From the NCBI GenBank assembly GCA_025677835.1, contig JAIXMR010000101.1, forward strand, positions 1-64,000: 64,000 bases of DNA, read 5' to 3'. The notes under the pieces were generated by a model that was given only the letters and a program-made list of their open reading frames with translations, ran no database searches and was not told where the DNA came from. The stretch comes from Sporodiniella umbellata (Eukaryota > Mucoromycota > Mucoromycetes > Mucorales > Rhizopodaceae). Of this stretch, positions 36,901 through 49,234 are shown in pieces. Each line of letters begins with the position of its first letter. The first letter of the stretch is position 1. A program made the position numbers and the translations under genes.

Positions 36901-39654
36901 ATAGGCTACTTTATGCAAGTAAAGCGACATGTTGCCAGGGTCACAGACTAGACTTCGATGTCCGTGAGCTATACTTAAGAAACGAGAAGGTAGGTCTGGC
37001 TTGATGCCTGAGACCAGACTCATATCGCCTAAGAGTGCTTTCAACAAACTTGACTTGCCACTAGCGGTTGGGCCAGAGATAACTGATAGTTGACCTACAG
37101 GAAATTGGACTGGGAAAGAAACCCTAAAATGGTACAGGGGCTCGCTCCATTCGAATAGGCTGGGCTGAAGAACAACTCTTGATTGGTCTTCATAATCTTG
37201 ATCGGCCAGAGTAACATCCTCGGTTTTTTCTTCAGTATTTAAAAAGTCAACGATATGGTTCAAACTGATACACGCATCATTGTAAGCCATCAGTCCTTGG
37301 GGTACCACATTAAGCGGATCTCGCAACATATTGAAAAGAACAATGCTTACAAACGCAGTACTTTTCAAAAAAAAAATAGCGTAGTGAGTGTACCTGTAGA
37401 CTAAAAAGGATTTACCTTGCATCCAAAGTTCTTTTCTCTACTAAAGTATAGTAGGCAAAAGACACTGATGTTACAAACACAGGAGTAGCATACCAAACCA
37501 GGCCCAAAATAGTGTTTTGAGTGTACACTTTGATCAGCTTAATCAATTCATCTTCTCGGGCATTCTTTTTTCAGCAACGGTAATACATAGATAGTCAATA
37601 AAAGACAATCAACCTTTTGCTCACGTTTGAGCTGACTTACTGAGATGGCTTCTTCCCATCTTCTTTCTGAAGCTAGTATTTTGATCGTTCTCATACCTTC
37701 ACATAACTCTCGTAGTAATTGAATTCTCCAAGATTTGGCACTGGCCAAGTGGTTTTGTGCTGCTAAAAAGCGCTGACTTATATAATGTGTGGTGGGTAAG
37801 GCAATCACCATGACCACTAATCCGGCTAGGAAAGAATTTCCTAGAAGCTGATACAGAAATACAATACCCACGATGATTTCAATAGGGCAGGTATAAAAAA
37901 TCTATAGAAAGTTTTTTTTTTTTTTTTTTTTTTTGAGCACAACTTTTTTTTTGTTTTGTTTTTTTTTTTACGTGTAGGTAAGAAGCTAATTCTGCCAACC
38001 GTTCGGTATCTTGATTTATTAAGTCTGTATGATTCTCTTCTTCTTCCTCCTCTTCCCCTTCTTGTTCATTTTGTGCAGGTGGGTGCTTTAAACGTAAGGC
38101 ATGAGCGTATATTTCAGAATTCAGCATGTGAACAATGTTCACATGCCATCTTCTTCCCCAGAGTAAGGTTTGTGAAGCCACCAGAGTACTGATCACACCG
38201 CAGACGAAAAGCGCAACACAATAGAGATACCCTATTTCTGGTATCTGAGGCTTGTTTTGATGTATCTGTATATATTTCAAAAGCTTGTATAGAAAATATG
38301 GATTGGCGTAATGAAAAACAACCGCCCCTATGGCAGTCATCAGTTGATAGAGAACAATAGCACGATTGGCATGAAACAAGCGTGAAACCAGATTCCAAGA
38401 TCGAACCGTATGACCCGATGACTGCTGCTGCTCATCAAACAAACGATAGTTTTCTCTGGCTCTTTGTTGGGCTGGCAGCTCCCATAGCGTATTGGCTGTA
38501 ATTGTGGAGTTAAAAGTTGACTTTAAAAGCGAGTTCATCCAGCTAAAAGAGATGGCAGATATAAGGGAAGCGGTTGCTTCTAAACTTAACATACGTCCCT
38601 TGATAATCCCAAAAAAAAAAAAAAAATAAAGAAAGCATATAATAGATCAATGTCAGTCTACAGTGTTTTTTTTTTTTTTTTTTTTTTTTTTCATTTTCTA
38701 CTTGTAACAATAAAAAGCAAAAAGGATGTACCTACATTTCGAATCACAGACCCGTCTTGTAATACGAGCACATTATCGTCACTATCCTCCAAATCGACCA
38801 ACTCCCGAGGATCCAATTCCGAACGGGCAGTAATTGTGATCATCCAAAGAATAAAACAAAGGCCAAGATCTATACAGGCAAATGTCTTTTCAATCGAAGA
38901 AGAAATGGACCAGTTGTTTTTTGACACGAAATAGTCAAATCCTCTGACAAGAGCTGATACAAGAAGCGTACTATAGAAGAACAAGAAGTGGTTGCTGTAT
39001 CTTTTGAAATTGAAAGGCGTGAATGATTTGATCACAAGTAGCAAAATATAAAACTAAAATGGCAGATCAAAGCGTTTCTGTCAGCCTACTTTCCTTCCCA
39101 CACACATACTTGTCTTACTCTGGGAACAAATGCCAGCCCGGGATCAACAATCTGATAAAGCGGTGGGCCTTTACACGCCTCGTCTTCTAGGATGACGCTC
39201 TCCAATCTCCAGGCGAACAAAAATGCCCAGTTGCTTATTTCCAATAAGGTCACGATCAATAGCCATATGCTCGTTTTAAACATCAGCACTGGTTTCACAG
39301 CAGGTAGACCTAATGAGTATATATGCACTCCATAATATTTGATGGTCAATAAGGTACAGGAAAAGAGAAAGAATAATAAGGGCAAGATTCCATCCAATAC
39401 TCTAGATTAACTTTTATTGATACATGGTAATGTTGTTGTTGTTGTTTTTTTTTTTGGGGGGGAAAAAGATGTCTTACGTCTCTCTCAAGCAAGAGTTTAT
39501 AGGTATTTCTTTTGAGCTGTCCTATTATCAAAGGGATTTCATCAGCTTAGTTTTTGTTATTGCAGGATGTTTCTGTATACAAAAGCATGTCGACTTATTG
39601 TCATTTCTTTACTTCTATTTGACTACCGCATCCACAGAACGGGCCATCTAACAT
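33978..39654 (-). CDS. ABCC (MRP/YCF1)-type ABC transporter with eroded nucleotide-binding domains
   Basis: Full-length ABCC layout (TMD0-TMD1-NBD1-TMD2-NBD2) in 15 exons, about 1,557 residues. Minus-strand exon ranges: 39613-39654, 39478-39521, 39110-39401, 38736-39053, 37972-38598, 37614-37901, 37416-37564, 36708-37360, 36012-36611, 35590-35959, 35322-35544, 34968-35235, 34671-34895, 34215-34604, 33978-34163. The start MLDGPFCGCGSQIE and CLRETVLDGILP are typical. NBD1 keeps Walker A (GPTASGKSS) and the Q-loop, but the LSGGQ signature reads MEGLYQ and the H-loop His is gone. NBD2 Walker A is GKNGAEKSA (last Gly to Glu), the signature LSVCQ, Walker B VVFEE, and the H-loop reads IPYLL. The splice between exons 9 and 10 is off by one base. 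ATP hydrolysis is doubtful; it may be decaying or regulatory. Confidence 0.82.
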
Positions 39655-41837
39655 CTTTTTTCAAAATTCTTTCTGGTTTTCTTTTTTTTTTTTTTTGTAT
39701 TTCAAAGAAAAGAAACCCAAAAAAAAAAAAAAAAAAGGAAAAATCTTAACCTGAAAAAAAAAAAAAAAAAAAAAAAGCGTAGTTTTAAATTAAAACAAAG
39801 AGAATAAGAGAGCAAAGAGTATTCCAGTCAAAGTTTTTTTTTTTTTTTTTTTTTGCTCTGCCAACTGTTTCAAACATAGTTAGACAGTTTCAACTTTTTT
39901 TAAAGGAGTAGAAAATCGATATAGTTGAAATCTTAATACGGCTACTACAATAATAACAACAACAACAACAATAACAACAACATACGTTCGAGTGAAAGTG
40001 CATTCTTTAATGGATATACGCGTAAAAAGACAAAGGCGATACTTTGAAATGTAAGCTAAGCTTATTTTGCTACTTCCGGGCGTTCTATAAAAAGGAAACG
40101 TTACATCGTCGTTTTGAAACTTACGGAGGAAAACACGGATTCCGCAAAAAGGTACATAAGTGTACATCTTTCTGTACATGTTGTAAGAGCCATCTGTTCT
40201 CATCTAGACAAATTTATCAATCGTATCCAATACTTTCAAAAAAAAAAAAAAAAAAAAAAAAACCTCCCTTCTTAAAACTTATCAGCGTTCATTTATTTTG
40301 GGTATGAACAGAGTGAAACGTTAAACAGGGTCCTTTGGTCGGTTCCAAAGTGAGGGAATATATAAATGGTAGTCTGTTTGAAACTCTTACTGTTTTCTTT
40401 AAAGTGGCTCCCAGAGAACTTGTGTACACGAGTGTTTTCTTATAGTACATCCAAATTTAATAGAAGGCACAAAAAAAAAAAAAAAAAAAAAAACATGCTG
40501 TACACCCGAAACTTCTGCTACAACCAAAAAAGCTAAAATGCAGTCTGGTTTTTGACGTATGACCACTCTATCCTTGTTTGCACCGAAATAAATCTGCTGT
40601 TTTCTTCCGTAACCACCGTTGTTATCACTAATCTTCTTCTTTTTTTTTTTCATGTGTAGCTTTCTTTTATAAACCGTTTGTTGGTTTGTTTTCTATCAAA
40701 AGTAGGCGTCACAAAATGAGAGCACAGCTCTGCAAAAAAGAAAAGCTTAGTTGCAGAGTTTGTGGTTCAGGTACCAAACAATTACATCATCCCTTGTTTC
40801 ATAGCTTGACATGCACAGACTTGGCATAGATACAAAAAGGAAGAGAAAAAGAAGAAATACTGTGTTGTTATCAACACAACACTGTGTGTCTTTTGCCACT
40901 CGATGTCTTTTAGGATTGAAAACAAGTCACACCAGGACCTCTTTTTGTAGCTTGCATCTATCAGACATAGATCACGCGTTCCTTGGGTGTAATTAAGATG
41001 CGTGTATTTAAAAAAAAAAAAAAAAAGAGATGAGCGATGAGGGTCTATCGGCCATCTAGCGGGAATCTGAGGCAAAAAGGGGAAAGGGCGTGAACACACG
41101 TGTTGAATAATGACACTTTATTTTAGATGAAAAAGACTTTAAACAAACGACTGTTTGCTATGGACTGCCTCATGTATTAAAACGCTCTAGAGGAGTACCA
41201 AGTCGAGTTTACACAACCGTCTTGGTGTTTGCTTACGCAAAACAATGGAATAAAAATATAGATTCCAATATCAAAAAGCTGCTAATCCCCCCCTAATTTC
41301 CAAACTTTCTGTAGACGACACGTGAAATGAGCCATCTTTATAACAAAAAAATAGATACATGTATTTAGATAGCAGATAGAGAGAGATGAGGCCTTTCTCT
41401 ACGACAGGCTTTTACCGTTCAAAAAGAAGCCACTCTCCCTTCACTCCAGCAAAAACAGCAGCATAGCCTCCTTCTTTAGAAAGCTACAATGACTCAATTA
41501 GAACACTGCCTATAGTTTGAGGCTGTTTATACCAACTATAGTTTAATAAGCGAAGGTATTTCTGTTAAAACACATGCGTTTTATTACTCTATTTAAAAAA
41601 AAAAAAGCCACTGTTCTTTATTAATTTTTCTGTCTTTTTTTTTCTTTGCCTCGGAAAACGAAATAAAGGAACAATAGACTCAATGATTGAAATACAGTTA
41701 AAATCCAGGTAATGAGTATCTCGGCTTGGCCCCTCTCCCTGCTATTGTTAAGGACTAATGCTTCATAGACTTGTTGTTTGGATAGAAAAATACATGTTTT
41801 TTTCTTTTTTATATAGAATTCATTAATGTTTTGCTTT

Positions 41838-41873
<36 letters not shown>

Positions 41874-42187
41874 CGACTAAGGTTACAATGGTCATTTTAA
41901 TTTCTGCTTTTTTTTTTTTTTTTTTAAGCATACAAAAAGCAATATTCCTTTTGTACGCAGACACCGTGCTTTTTGAGGTGCCACCAGATTTATTATGATG
42001 ACCATTCAATTTGTACAACAAACGCCTCCATAAAAATAAAAAGTAGTTTCTTTTTGTTTTATTTTTTGTTTCTTTGTTTATTCAGAGACTAAACAAAGGT
42101 CATTCACTCTTTCCGCTCCTTTTTTCGACAGCTGCTACCTCGTACATCCACACTCTCATTTTACATATAAACACAAGTATAATCAAT
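39655..42187. other. Homopolymer-rich non-coding interval (2.5 kb)
   Basis: Promoter side of the ABCC gene and of the Kre9-like gene. It holds repeated A or T runs of 16-31 nt (near 39721, 39751, 39835, 40230, 40470, 41840 and 41910) and an AAC-rich simple repeat near 39952-39981. Small frames here are low-complexity, and I accept none as genes. Confidence 0.6.
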
Positions 42188-42986
42188 ATGCTAAGTAAAG
42201 CTTTATCTGTCTTATCTCTTGGTGCTGCATTACAAATGGTTTTGGGAAGTTCTGTTGATATTTATTATCCCAAGACAAACACAGTTGTTACTACCGGTTC
42301 TACCATGCACATCAAATGGTAATACATTTATATCCTTTTTTTTTTTTTTTTTTTAATCATCTAAACTCATTTTTAGGCACGTCAAGGATACATCTGTTGG
42401 TCCCATTCGCCTCCAATATGCTTCCGGAAAACCAACTTCTTTAAATATCAACGGTATCATTGCAGAAAATGTAGATGCTTCTCTTGGGTCCTATGCTTGG
42501 AAGATTCCTAATGACTTGAAAGCTAAAAAATAGTAAGAGCTAAGCATCAATAACACTAAATTAAATTTTCCTTCAAAGCGTCATCGAGGCTGGTCCTAGC
42601 GCATCTGACCTTTCCTTTGCTGGTAATAAAAAAAAAAAGGAGGAGGAGGAGGAGAAATATCGAATTAACTTGATTATCTATTAGGCTACATTACAATCAA
42701 AAACAGACACAAAAAAAACACTACCAAAAAACACACTACCAAAAAACACACTACCAAAAAACACACTACCAAAAAACACACCAACAAGAAGTATAACGAT
42801 AAAAAGGTGTCTTCCCCCTCTGCCGTTTGCGTTGGCTATCCCAGCAAAGAAAAGAAGGGTGAGCAGGTCCGCTGTCATTCCGTACCTAGACACCGCGCTA
42901 TCAAACAATTCAGAAAATCGACCAAGAAAACCTACAGAAAAAAGAGTTCTAAAAAAGGCTCCGACAAAAAATCGACCCAAGCTTAA
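42188..42986 (+). CDS. Secreted Kre9/Knh1-like cell-wall protein with TTKKH repeats
   Basis: Four exons (42188..42318, 42377..42532, 42579..42622, 42685..42986) give 210 residues. A signal peptide is clear (MLSKALSVLSLGAALQMVLG). Residues about 22-105 form the Kre9/Knh1 N-terminal beta-domain: VDIYYPKTNTVVTTGSTMHI, then KWHVKDTSVGPIRLQY, and YAWKIP before a final YVIEAGPSASDLSFAGYITI strand. This domain occurs in secreted or GPI-linked wall proteins tied to beta-1,6-glucan assembly. The tail is unusual: four exact TTKKH copies encoded by a 15-bp tandem repeat, then a Lys/Arg/Ser-rich end finishing KKSTQA with no hydrophobic GPI signal. A cationic, wall-binding tail is my inference. Tail to tail with the hydratase gene, 54 nt between stops. 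Confidence 0.8.
42713..42781 (+). repeat. 15-bp tandem repeat inside the Kre9-like gene
   Basis: Four near-perfect copies of a unit reading AAAAAACACACTACC encode Thr-Thr-Lys-Lys-His repeats in frame, so copy-number change would lengthen or shorten the tail without breaking the frame. Confidence 0.9.
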
Positions 42987-43040
42987 AAATAACGCTACTT
43001 GTATTCGTTGAAAAAAAAATAAAAAGTTTTTTTTTTTTTT

Positions 43041-44001
43041 TTAAAGTTTTGAAGGGTTTTTCCATTGGGGTTTTCTTTTTTCTGCAAAGGCTTGTAAACC
43101 CTCTGCTAAATTATCGCCCTGTTTCCAAGCATCTGCTTCTGGACTACTCAGCCATTCGTTTGTAGCGTCGGTAACAGAGGCTTTTTCAAGGGATAACAAG
43201 AGGCCTTGTTTGGTGAGAAAGACAGCGTCTGGGGAACTAAAGTTACTATGAGTAAAAAAAAAAAAAAAAAAAAAAAAAAAGAGAGAGAGCAAGAGGATAT
43301 GGACTTACTTTGCAATGATTTGTCTTGCAAACACTAAAGCAGCGTCAACAATGTTTGTATCGTTTGAAACCACCTTGTTTACCAATCCGTGTTGATACGC
43401 TTCTTTAGCCTCCATAAATCGACCTGTCAGAACCAACTCAGAAGCCACTTGGTAACTCACTGATCGAGCGATACGGGATAGTCCGCCTGCTCCGATCACC
43501 ACACCCTGCTTCACTTCCGGTAAACCAAACTTGGACTTTTCGGTAGCAACCACCACATTACAAGCACAGACCATTTCCATACCACCACCTAAAGCAAACC
43601 CATTGACAGCTGCAATGATTGGCTTGCGACTCATACGACGATTGCTAATGCCTCCAAAGCCTGTGGGTGGAAGGTTCTGCGTAAGGTCTGGGTTTTCTTT
43701 TGATTCATGAGCGCTCACTAAATCCATTCCGGTACAGAACGCTTTCGTTCCTTTTCCGGTGATCTGTGGGTGCATATCCCCAAAAGTATAAGTTTGTTGC
43801 AAAAGTGCATGCATGCGTATTTTCTTTTACCACAATACACCAAATACTCTCTTCTTCTTCTGCCCAGTCAATCACACGTTCCATTTCATAATTTGCAGGA
43901 AAATTAAGTGCATTGTATTGTTTCTCTCGATCGATGGTAATCAGCAGTACATGAGATTCAGGCGTCGAAAGCTGTACATATTCAGTTTTGGGAAATGACA
44001 T
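43041..44001 (-). CDS. Peroxisomal enoyl-CoA hydratase/isomerase
   Basis: Crotonase-fold enzyme acting on 2-enoyl-CoA in fatty-acid beta-oxidation. Exons 44001..43831, 43763..43309 and 43245..43041 give 276 residues. Crotonase signatures are present: REKQYNALNFPANYEME, the oxyanion-hole block KAFCTGMDL, AAVNGFALGGGMEMVCACNV and KFGLPEVKQGVVIGAGGLSR. The protein ends in the tripeptide SKL, a canonical PTS1, so import into peroxisomes is expected. The second catalytic Glu of classical hydratases falls in the PEVKQG block, where the glutamate is present. Substrate length is not predictable from sequence. Confidence 0.9.
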
Positions 44002-45972
44002 TTGATATGAGGAATATACAGTAGAATGATAATTAACCAAAAAAAAAAAAAGGGGGGGAGGGGGAGAGAGAGAGAGAGAGAGAGAGAAAAGAATCACTCT
44101 TTTTATAGCATGTAGACGAACATGTATTTGATCTATGTAATTTTATTTCCTTTCTCTTTGTGTTACGAACTGAGTCAGCTTAAAAAAGAAAAAAAAGGAT
44201 CAGATACTAAGACTGCCTCGATATTTTAGGCGTGAGACTCAAACATTTTCCTTTTTATTTTCAAACCCAGCAAAAGGAACACTTTGGGTCTTGTTGATGA
44301 CAACTCGTGATAGGTGAACAAACCCTCCCCTACTAAATTACTATGGCCTATAAAGCACTTTGATAACCAGAATTGACTATTTGAGGGGGGGGGGGTTTCA
44401 GAAAGAAACAGCAGTTTAATAGAATCTAAATAGGCCAACATTCGGTTTGGAAATGAATTTTTAATCTTCAGCAGGACCACATACGAAATCAGGACCTAGT
44501 TCTATATCATTAAGGTTGCAAAGGATAGAGGGTATTCAAGGGCGTTTTGGTTCTGTAGGCGACGATGAATACAGAAAAAAAAGGCTGTAGATCTATTTTA
44601 ATGTATATTTTTTCTTTTTTATCTTAAATGAATAGGATAGCATGAACTAGAATATACACAGCATGGTCTTCTTAAACTAAGAAGGTATGTTTAAAAGACT
44701 TGAAACCAAATACATAGGTTGTTTTGATACCAACACATTAAGCGATAAATCAAAACATATACATCGCGTTACATAATTTTGCCTCAAATAGCATTATCCC
44801 ATCCATTTGTTCAACGAAAATGGCTTCATGCAATTCTGGGTTGATCCTGGAGGCGCTGGAAGGGTATTTTAATTTCAATTGACAAGTGAACGATATGGCG
44901 ATCTAATTCTGGCTTGGGATCAAAGTTTTTTTTTTCTTTCTTTTTTGTTTCTCTCAAACAAAAAAAAAAAAAAAGGTTAAGCTGCAGCAGCAAATCATAT
45001 AGGCCTTGAATTTTTTATATTGTAATTTATTAAGCTTTATGAGATCAAAGTAACGATGCTATGTCGGCATACTGTTTTATCTAAAATGAGGAGCATAACC
45101 TAAAAAGCCTTCATCAAATAATGTTATTAAGTGAGTCTCAAAACAAAGTGGCAGTTTTATTTTTCCCAATTACAGGCTTTTAAAAACATGCTGTTTGGGT
45201 TCGGTCATAGTATTTATTTAAATGATGTATTCAAAATATGCCTTTCTTCCTTGAAGATGGATTCTTTCCACTTTTTTTTTTTTTTTTTAAAAAAAAAAAA
45301 ATGCGATTGAAACTAGGCGTTTCGACTCGGTTCATCTTAAATTTAAATACGTTGATAGTACGTTTCTACTATCTATATTCAACCCGAACGCGTTTTGAAA
45401 TAGTTATTACCCAAACATAATTAAATTTATTCTGTAAACTCTCCGCTAGGCTAATCACTTTAAGCGAGGGCCTAGCTTGTCAAAATAAAATAAAAAAAAA
45501 AAGTAAAAATAAAATGCAGGAGCACAATAAAAAAAAAAAAAAAAAACACCTTCCCGGTCTTTTCAGAAATCAAAGCAGCATAGGGTTTTGTGCTTCTTTC
45601 TACCTACGCTATTCGAGTGCCAGTTTTCGTTTTAGGTTGAAGGCTGTATTTATCTTTACTAATAGGAATCGATTTTCTAATCAGATAATCACCGGTAAAG
45701 AGTTTTGTTTTATTAAAAAATACAAAATAGGTAAAATAAAAATCGATAAACAAAGTGAGCTTTTTACCATTATTCAGAAAATAGAATAGGCCTTTTAAAA
45801 TACACGATACATATTACACATTTACTTTGTTTTATAGCTGATAGAACTTAAAGTGGGTAGCATCAAAGCTAAACCCTATTAATCTTAAAGGAGTGCAAAA
45901 ACTGACGTACGGTTTCTGCATTTTTTGGTATGTAAACAACGCTACTAACTGGTGTCCATTTTTTTTTTTTAT
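44002..45972. other. Non-coding interval with GA microsatellite (2.0 kb)
   Basis: Upstream side of the hydratase gene. A G-rich run merges into a (GA)12-like tract at about 44063-44087, a G10 run lies at about 44386-44395, and a T17A13 block at about 45272-45301. Short frames on both strands look spurious. Confidence 0.55.
44063..44087. repeat. (GA)n microsatellite
   Basis: About a dozen GA units follow a purine-rich stretch, roughly 60-90 nt upstream of the hydratase start codon, where it may sit in the promoter or 5' UTR. Confidence 0.85.
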
Positions 45973-47193
45973 TTACATCGGGATAAGGTTACGAGGCATA
46001 TACAACTCTTCGAGATATTCAATCTCCTCTGTTGCTAACTCAACTTCAAGTGCTCCCAAAGCGTCATAAAGCTGTGATACCTTACTAAAACCAATGATAG
46101 GTGAAGTAACATGGGGTTTACTCAGCATCCAAGCAAGAGCAACCTAGGAAATAAATAAAAAATGGAACGATAAGGTAAGCTTGGCTTTCTTGTGTAGAAG
46201 TATACTCTATAAGATTACCTGAGCGGGAGAGCACTTGTGCTTATCTGCTACTTCAATAACTCGGTCTATGATCGCATTGTTGTTTTCGCTCTCCTTCTTT
46301 GCAAAAAATAAGCCCATGGCCTTATCAGTTCCTTCACGCACTGATTCGCGGTTTTTGCCAGTCAGGAGGCCTCTAGCCAATGGAGACCAGTGAATGGACG
46401 CAATGCCGCTATCGAAGCAGTAAGGAATCATCTCTCGCTCTTCTTCGCGATAGAGTAAGTTGTAGAGATTTTGCATCGAGCTGAACTTGGTCCACCCTTT
46501 TCTCTCTGCTAAAGCGTTGGCTTTTTGAAATTCCCAGGCGTGTCCTGAGCTGGCACCAATATACCTGACTTTGCCTGAGCGTACCAGATCGTTTAGTGCC
46601 TCCATTGTTTCTTCGATAGGCGTGTTCTATAACAAAAAAGAATAAATAGACTGTCAGTAGCAGACAAAAACGACTTACAGGATCGAAACGGTGGATCTGA
46701 TAAAGATCGATATAGTCGAGGCCTAAGCGTTCGAGTGATGCATCCACAGCATCCATAATATGTTTTCTAGATAAGCCTACGTCATTTAGAAATCGAGGAT
46801 CATTATCGAGTTTTTGCCCAAGTACATTGGTGGTGAGATCTTCAGGAACAGCAAAAAATACTTTAGTGGCGACCACGATACGCGAACGAGGCATATTAAA
46901 CTTTTTGATAGCCTTTCCCAAAACGCGCTCGCTTTCTCCGTTGGAATAGCCATCGGCAGTATCAAAAAAGTTGATACCTGCCTGATAAGCTTTACCGATC
47001 AGCTCTATAGATTCTTCTTCGTCTTTTATCCAGGGTTGCCATTGAGAGCTACCAAATGACATACAACCCAAACAGAAGCGAGATACCTTTTACTTTTTAA
47101 TCGACATTGTTCTATTGATCTATTTACCTTCAAGCCAGTGTTGCCAAAGCGGACATATTTCATTTGTGGCGTGTTTTGTTCAGTTAATCTCAT
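45973..47193 (-). CDS. Aldo/keto reductase, copy 1
   Basis: NAD(P)H-dependent aldo/keto reductase of the yeast Aad/YPL088W-like group. Exons 47193..47128, 47086..46679, 46626..46219 and 46143..45973 give 350 residues. The catalytic tetrad is visible: Asp in NFFDTADGYSNGESERVLG, Tyr in the same block, Lys in VVATKVFF and His in DLYQIHRFDP. The cofactor end shows IHWSPLARGLLTGKNR and the C-terminal SPIIGFSKVSQL. The first intron is 41 nt. It is one half of a tandem duplication with the gene at 49235-50461, offset 3,268 nt. It differs mainly in a patch near 46300-46385 (KAMGLFFAKKESE) and at the C terminus (RNLIPM). Physiological substrate unknown. Confidence 0.92.
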
Positions 47194-49234
47194 TTTGCTT
47201 TAAAGATAAGAGAATTTAAAAAGGGTTAAAAGATAAAGAAAAAAACAAAACAAATTGTTTTTTTTTTGTACTGTCCAATTGGTATGGATATCGGATTTTA
47301 AAATAAATAAGGGAAAACGTCACAAGTTGTCAAGATTACCAAACTGGGAAGCATTGGTACATGGTAAGGCGTTTTGGGAGTTTGCTTTATGCTTTTTTTT
47401 TTTTTTTTTTAGTAAGCGGTTTCAAAGTTAAACTATTCTGCTCATGGGCAACTTTAAAAACAAATACAATACTCTTATATTTGTCATTCTATCAATAGTA
47501 CTGTTTCCCAGCGGTTTTTTTTTTTACTGATGTATGTAGAGATTTGTATAGAAAAATATAGAATAGAACAAAAACAAATTATATGGCTATGTTTAGATTG
47601 ATCTTTATTGAGCAAAAAAGATTTGCTCGTTAATATACCCCCCCCCACAAACTTCAATGATTTACTTCTCAAAGCCAGTTTTTCACTTTTGTGAAGTTTG
47701 ATTGTCGAGCTGAACTAGATTGTGTTTGATTTCAGGCCCAAACGTAAAAAAAAAAAAGTCAATAGATTCTTTTATAGAGAGAGGAAAGACAAAATCTTTT
47801 TATAGGCTTACCATCTTGCTTATCGGCAATATCTCTTTATCAGTCTCTGTGAAAGAAGTTCCTACTTATTTTTTGTTTGTTCATGACCTATTGGGTAACC
47901 GCGATTCGCAAATCGAACTTTGAACAAGATCATAAACACTTTTTGCTTTTTGAAAAACCAAAGTGGGTGTTAAATTTACTGCATGTGCTATATATATATA
48001 TATATATATATTTTTGGTCGACTCTTTATTGTATAAAGGTACTGAAAGTATAATATTTGTACATAATAGCTGTAAAACAAGCTTAATGCTTCTTTTTTAA
48101 GTCATTAAAGCTACGAGACACTCCTTATATACTTGGATTAAAAGTTTTTCTTTGTATCTTGTTTGCAAATGTCCTTTGTGCACTATATTTTTCTTTTTTT
48201 TTTTTAAAAAAAAAAAGAGCAATATATATGAAAGCCTAACAGCAGGTCAACAGGAATAAACCATTTTTAGCTATAGAAAATAATCAAGTAAAGCTATAGA
48301 TCTTTTTGTACGGTAAAAGAAAAAATAATTCTAATCAGTCTTTGTTAAAACCTGCCTTTTTTTTTTCTTGATTAGTATTTCTCGCAGTACTAATATGTTA
48401 ACTATCTGAATGTAGGGTATTTTCAATAACAACCTAGTTTACTATACGGTGTCAGTTAGATTGGTCTAAATTATATTTACTTATGAACAGCTGTGTTTTG
48501 CCGCATTTGATTTGGACTGCCACCAAAGAGAAAATTGAATCTTAAAAAAAAAGAGCTTTCGCTAATAAGCAAATACAGTTGGTTGTATCTGTAAATTGAT
48601 AGGATCATTATATACGAGTACTGGCTAATACTACTCTAACAGTTCAAACGTAGTTTTTATCTAAGGTTCTATAGTTTTAAATCTTGTATAAAATTTACAA
48701 AGTATTTAGAGCATAAACTGGTGGGTTTTAATGTTTAGAATAGCTTCCTATTTAATAAATATAAATAAACTGATCATTGTTCGAAGCTGCTTTTATCGCA
48801 AACGGTACTTGCAACTATCTTCATTATTTACTTGTTTTAAACACCGTCCGTTTCACTAACGCCAATATTTTCTGATGTTCCGTAATGTTAAGGAAAAGTG
48901 CTTGGTGTCATGTTTCTGTGTTCATTATAGGTAATTTTGGATAGTATTTTATTAGCTAGTAGTTTTGGGTAGCCTAAGCTTATATTACAACCAAAAATCG
49001 AGAACGCTACACTCAGTTATCTGCGTTTGCTAATTTGATTTGTATATAATACTGGTGAATTAAAACAGATATCTAGCTCAATCGTCACGGTTCAATGACT
49101 TCAACATCCTTATTGTTTCAACAGATGTGTTCATCAAAACATCATTGGTGTTTTATTATCTCATTAGTCTAGAAGATGACGTATAAAATACTTTGCATAT
49201 GTATCAGTAGTCTTATATAAACTCGGTATGCTGA
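47194..49234. other. Non-coding spacer between the AKR copies (2.0 kb)
   Basis: AT-rich, with a (TA)11 tract at about 47989-48010, a C8 run near 47640-47646 and a T12A11 block at about 48194-48216. This stretch is not repeated beyond the second gene, so the duplication covers little more than the coding unit. Confidence 0.6.

Noticed and set aside
39655..42187. Several 60-107 codon frames in the homopolymer-rich spacer
   Set aside because: Composed mainly of poly-Lys/poly-Phe from A/T runs; not protein-like.
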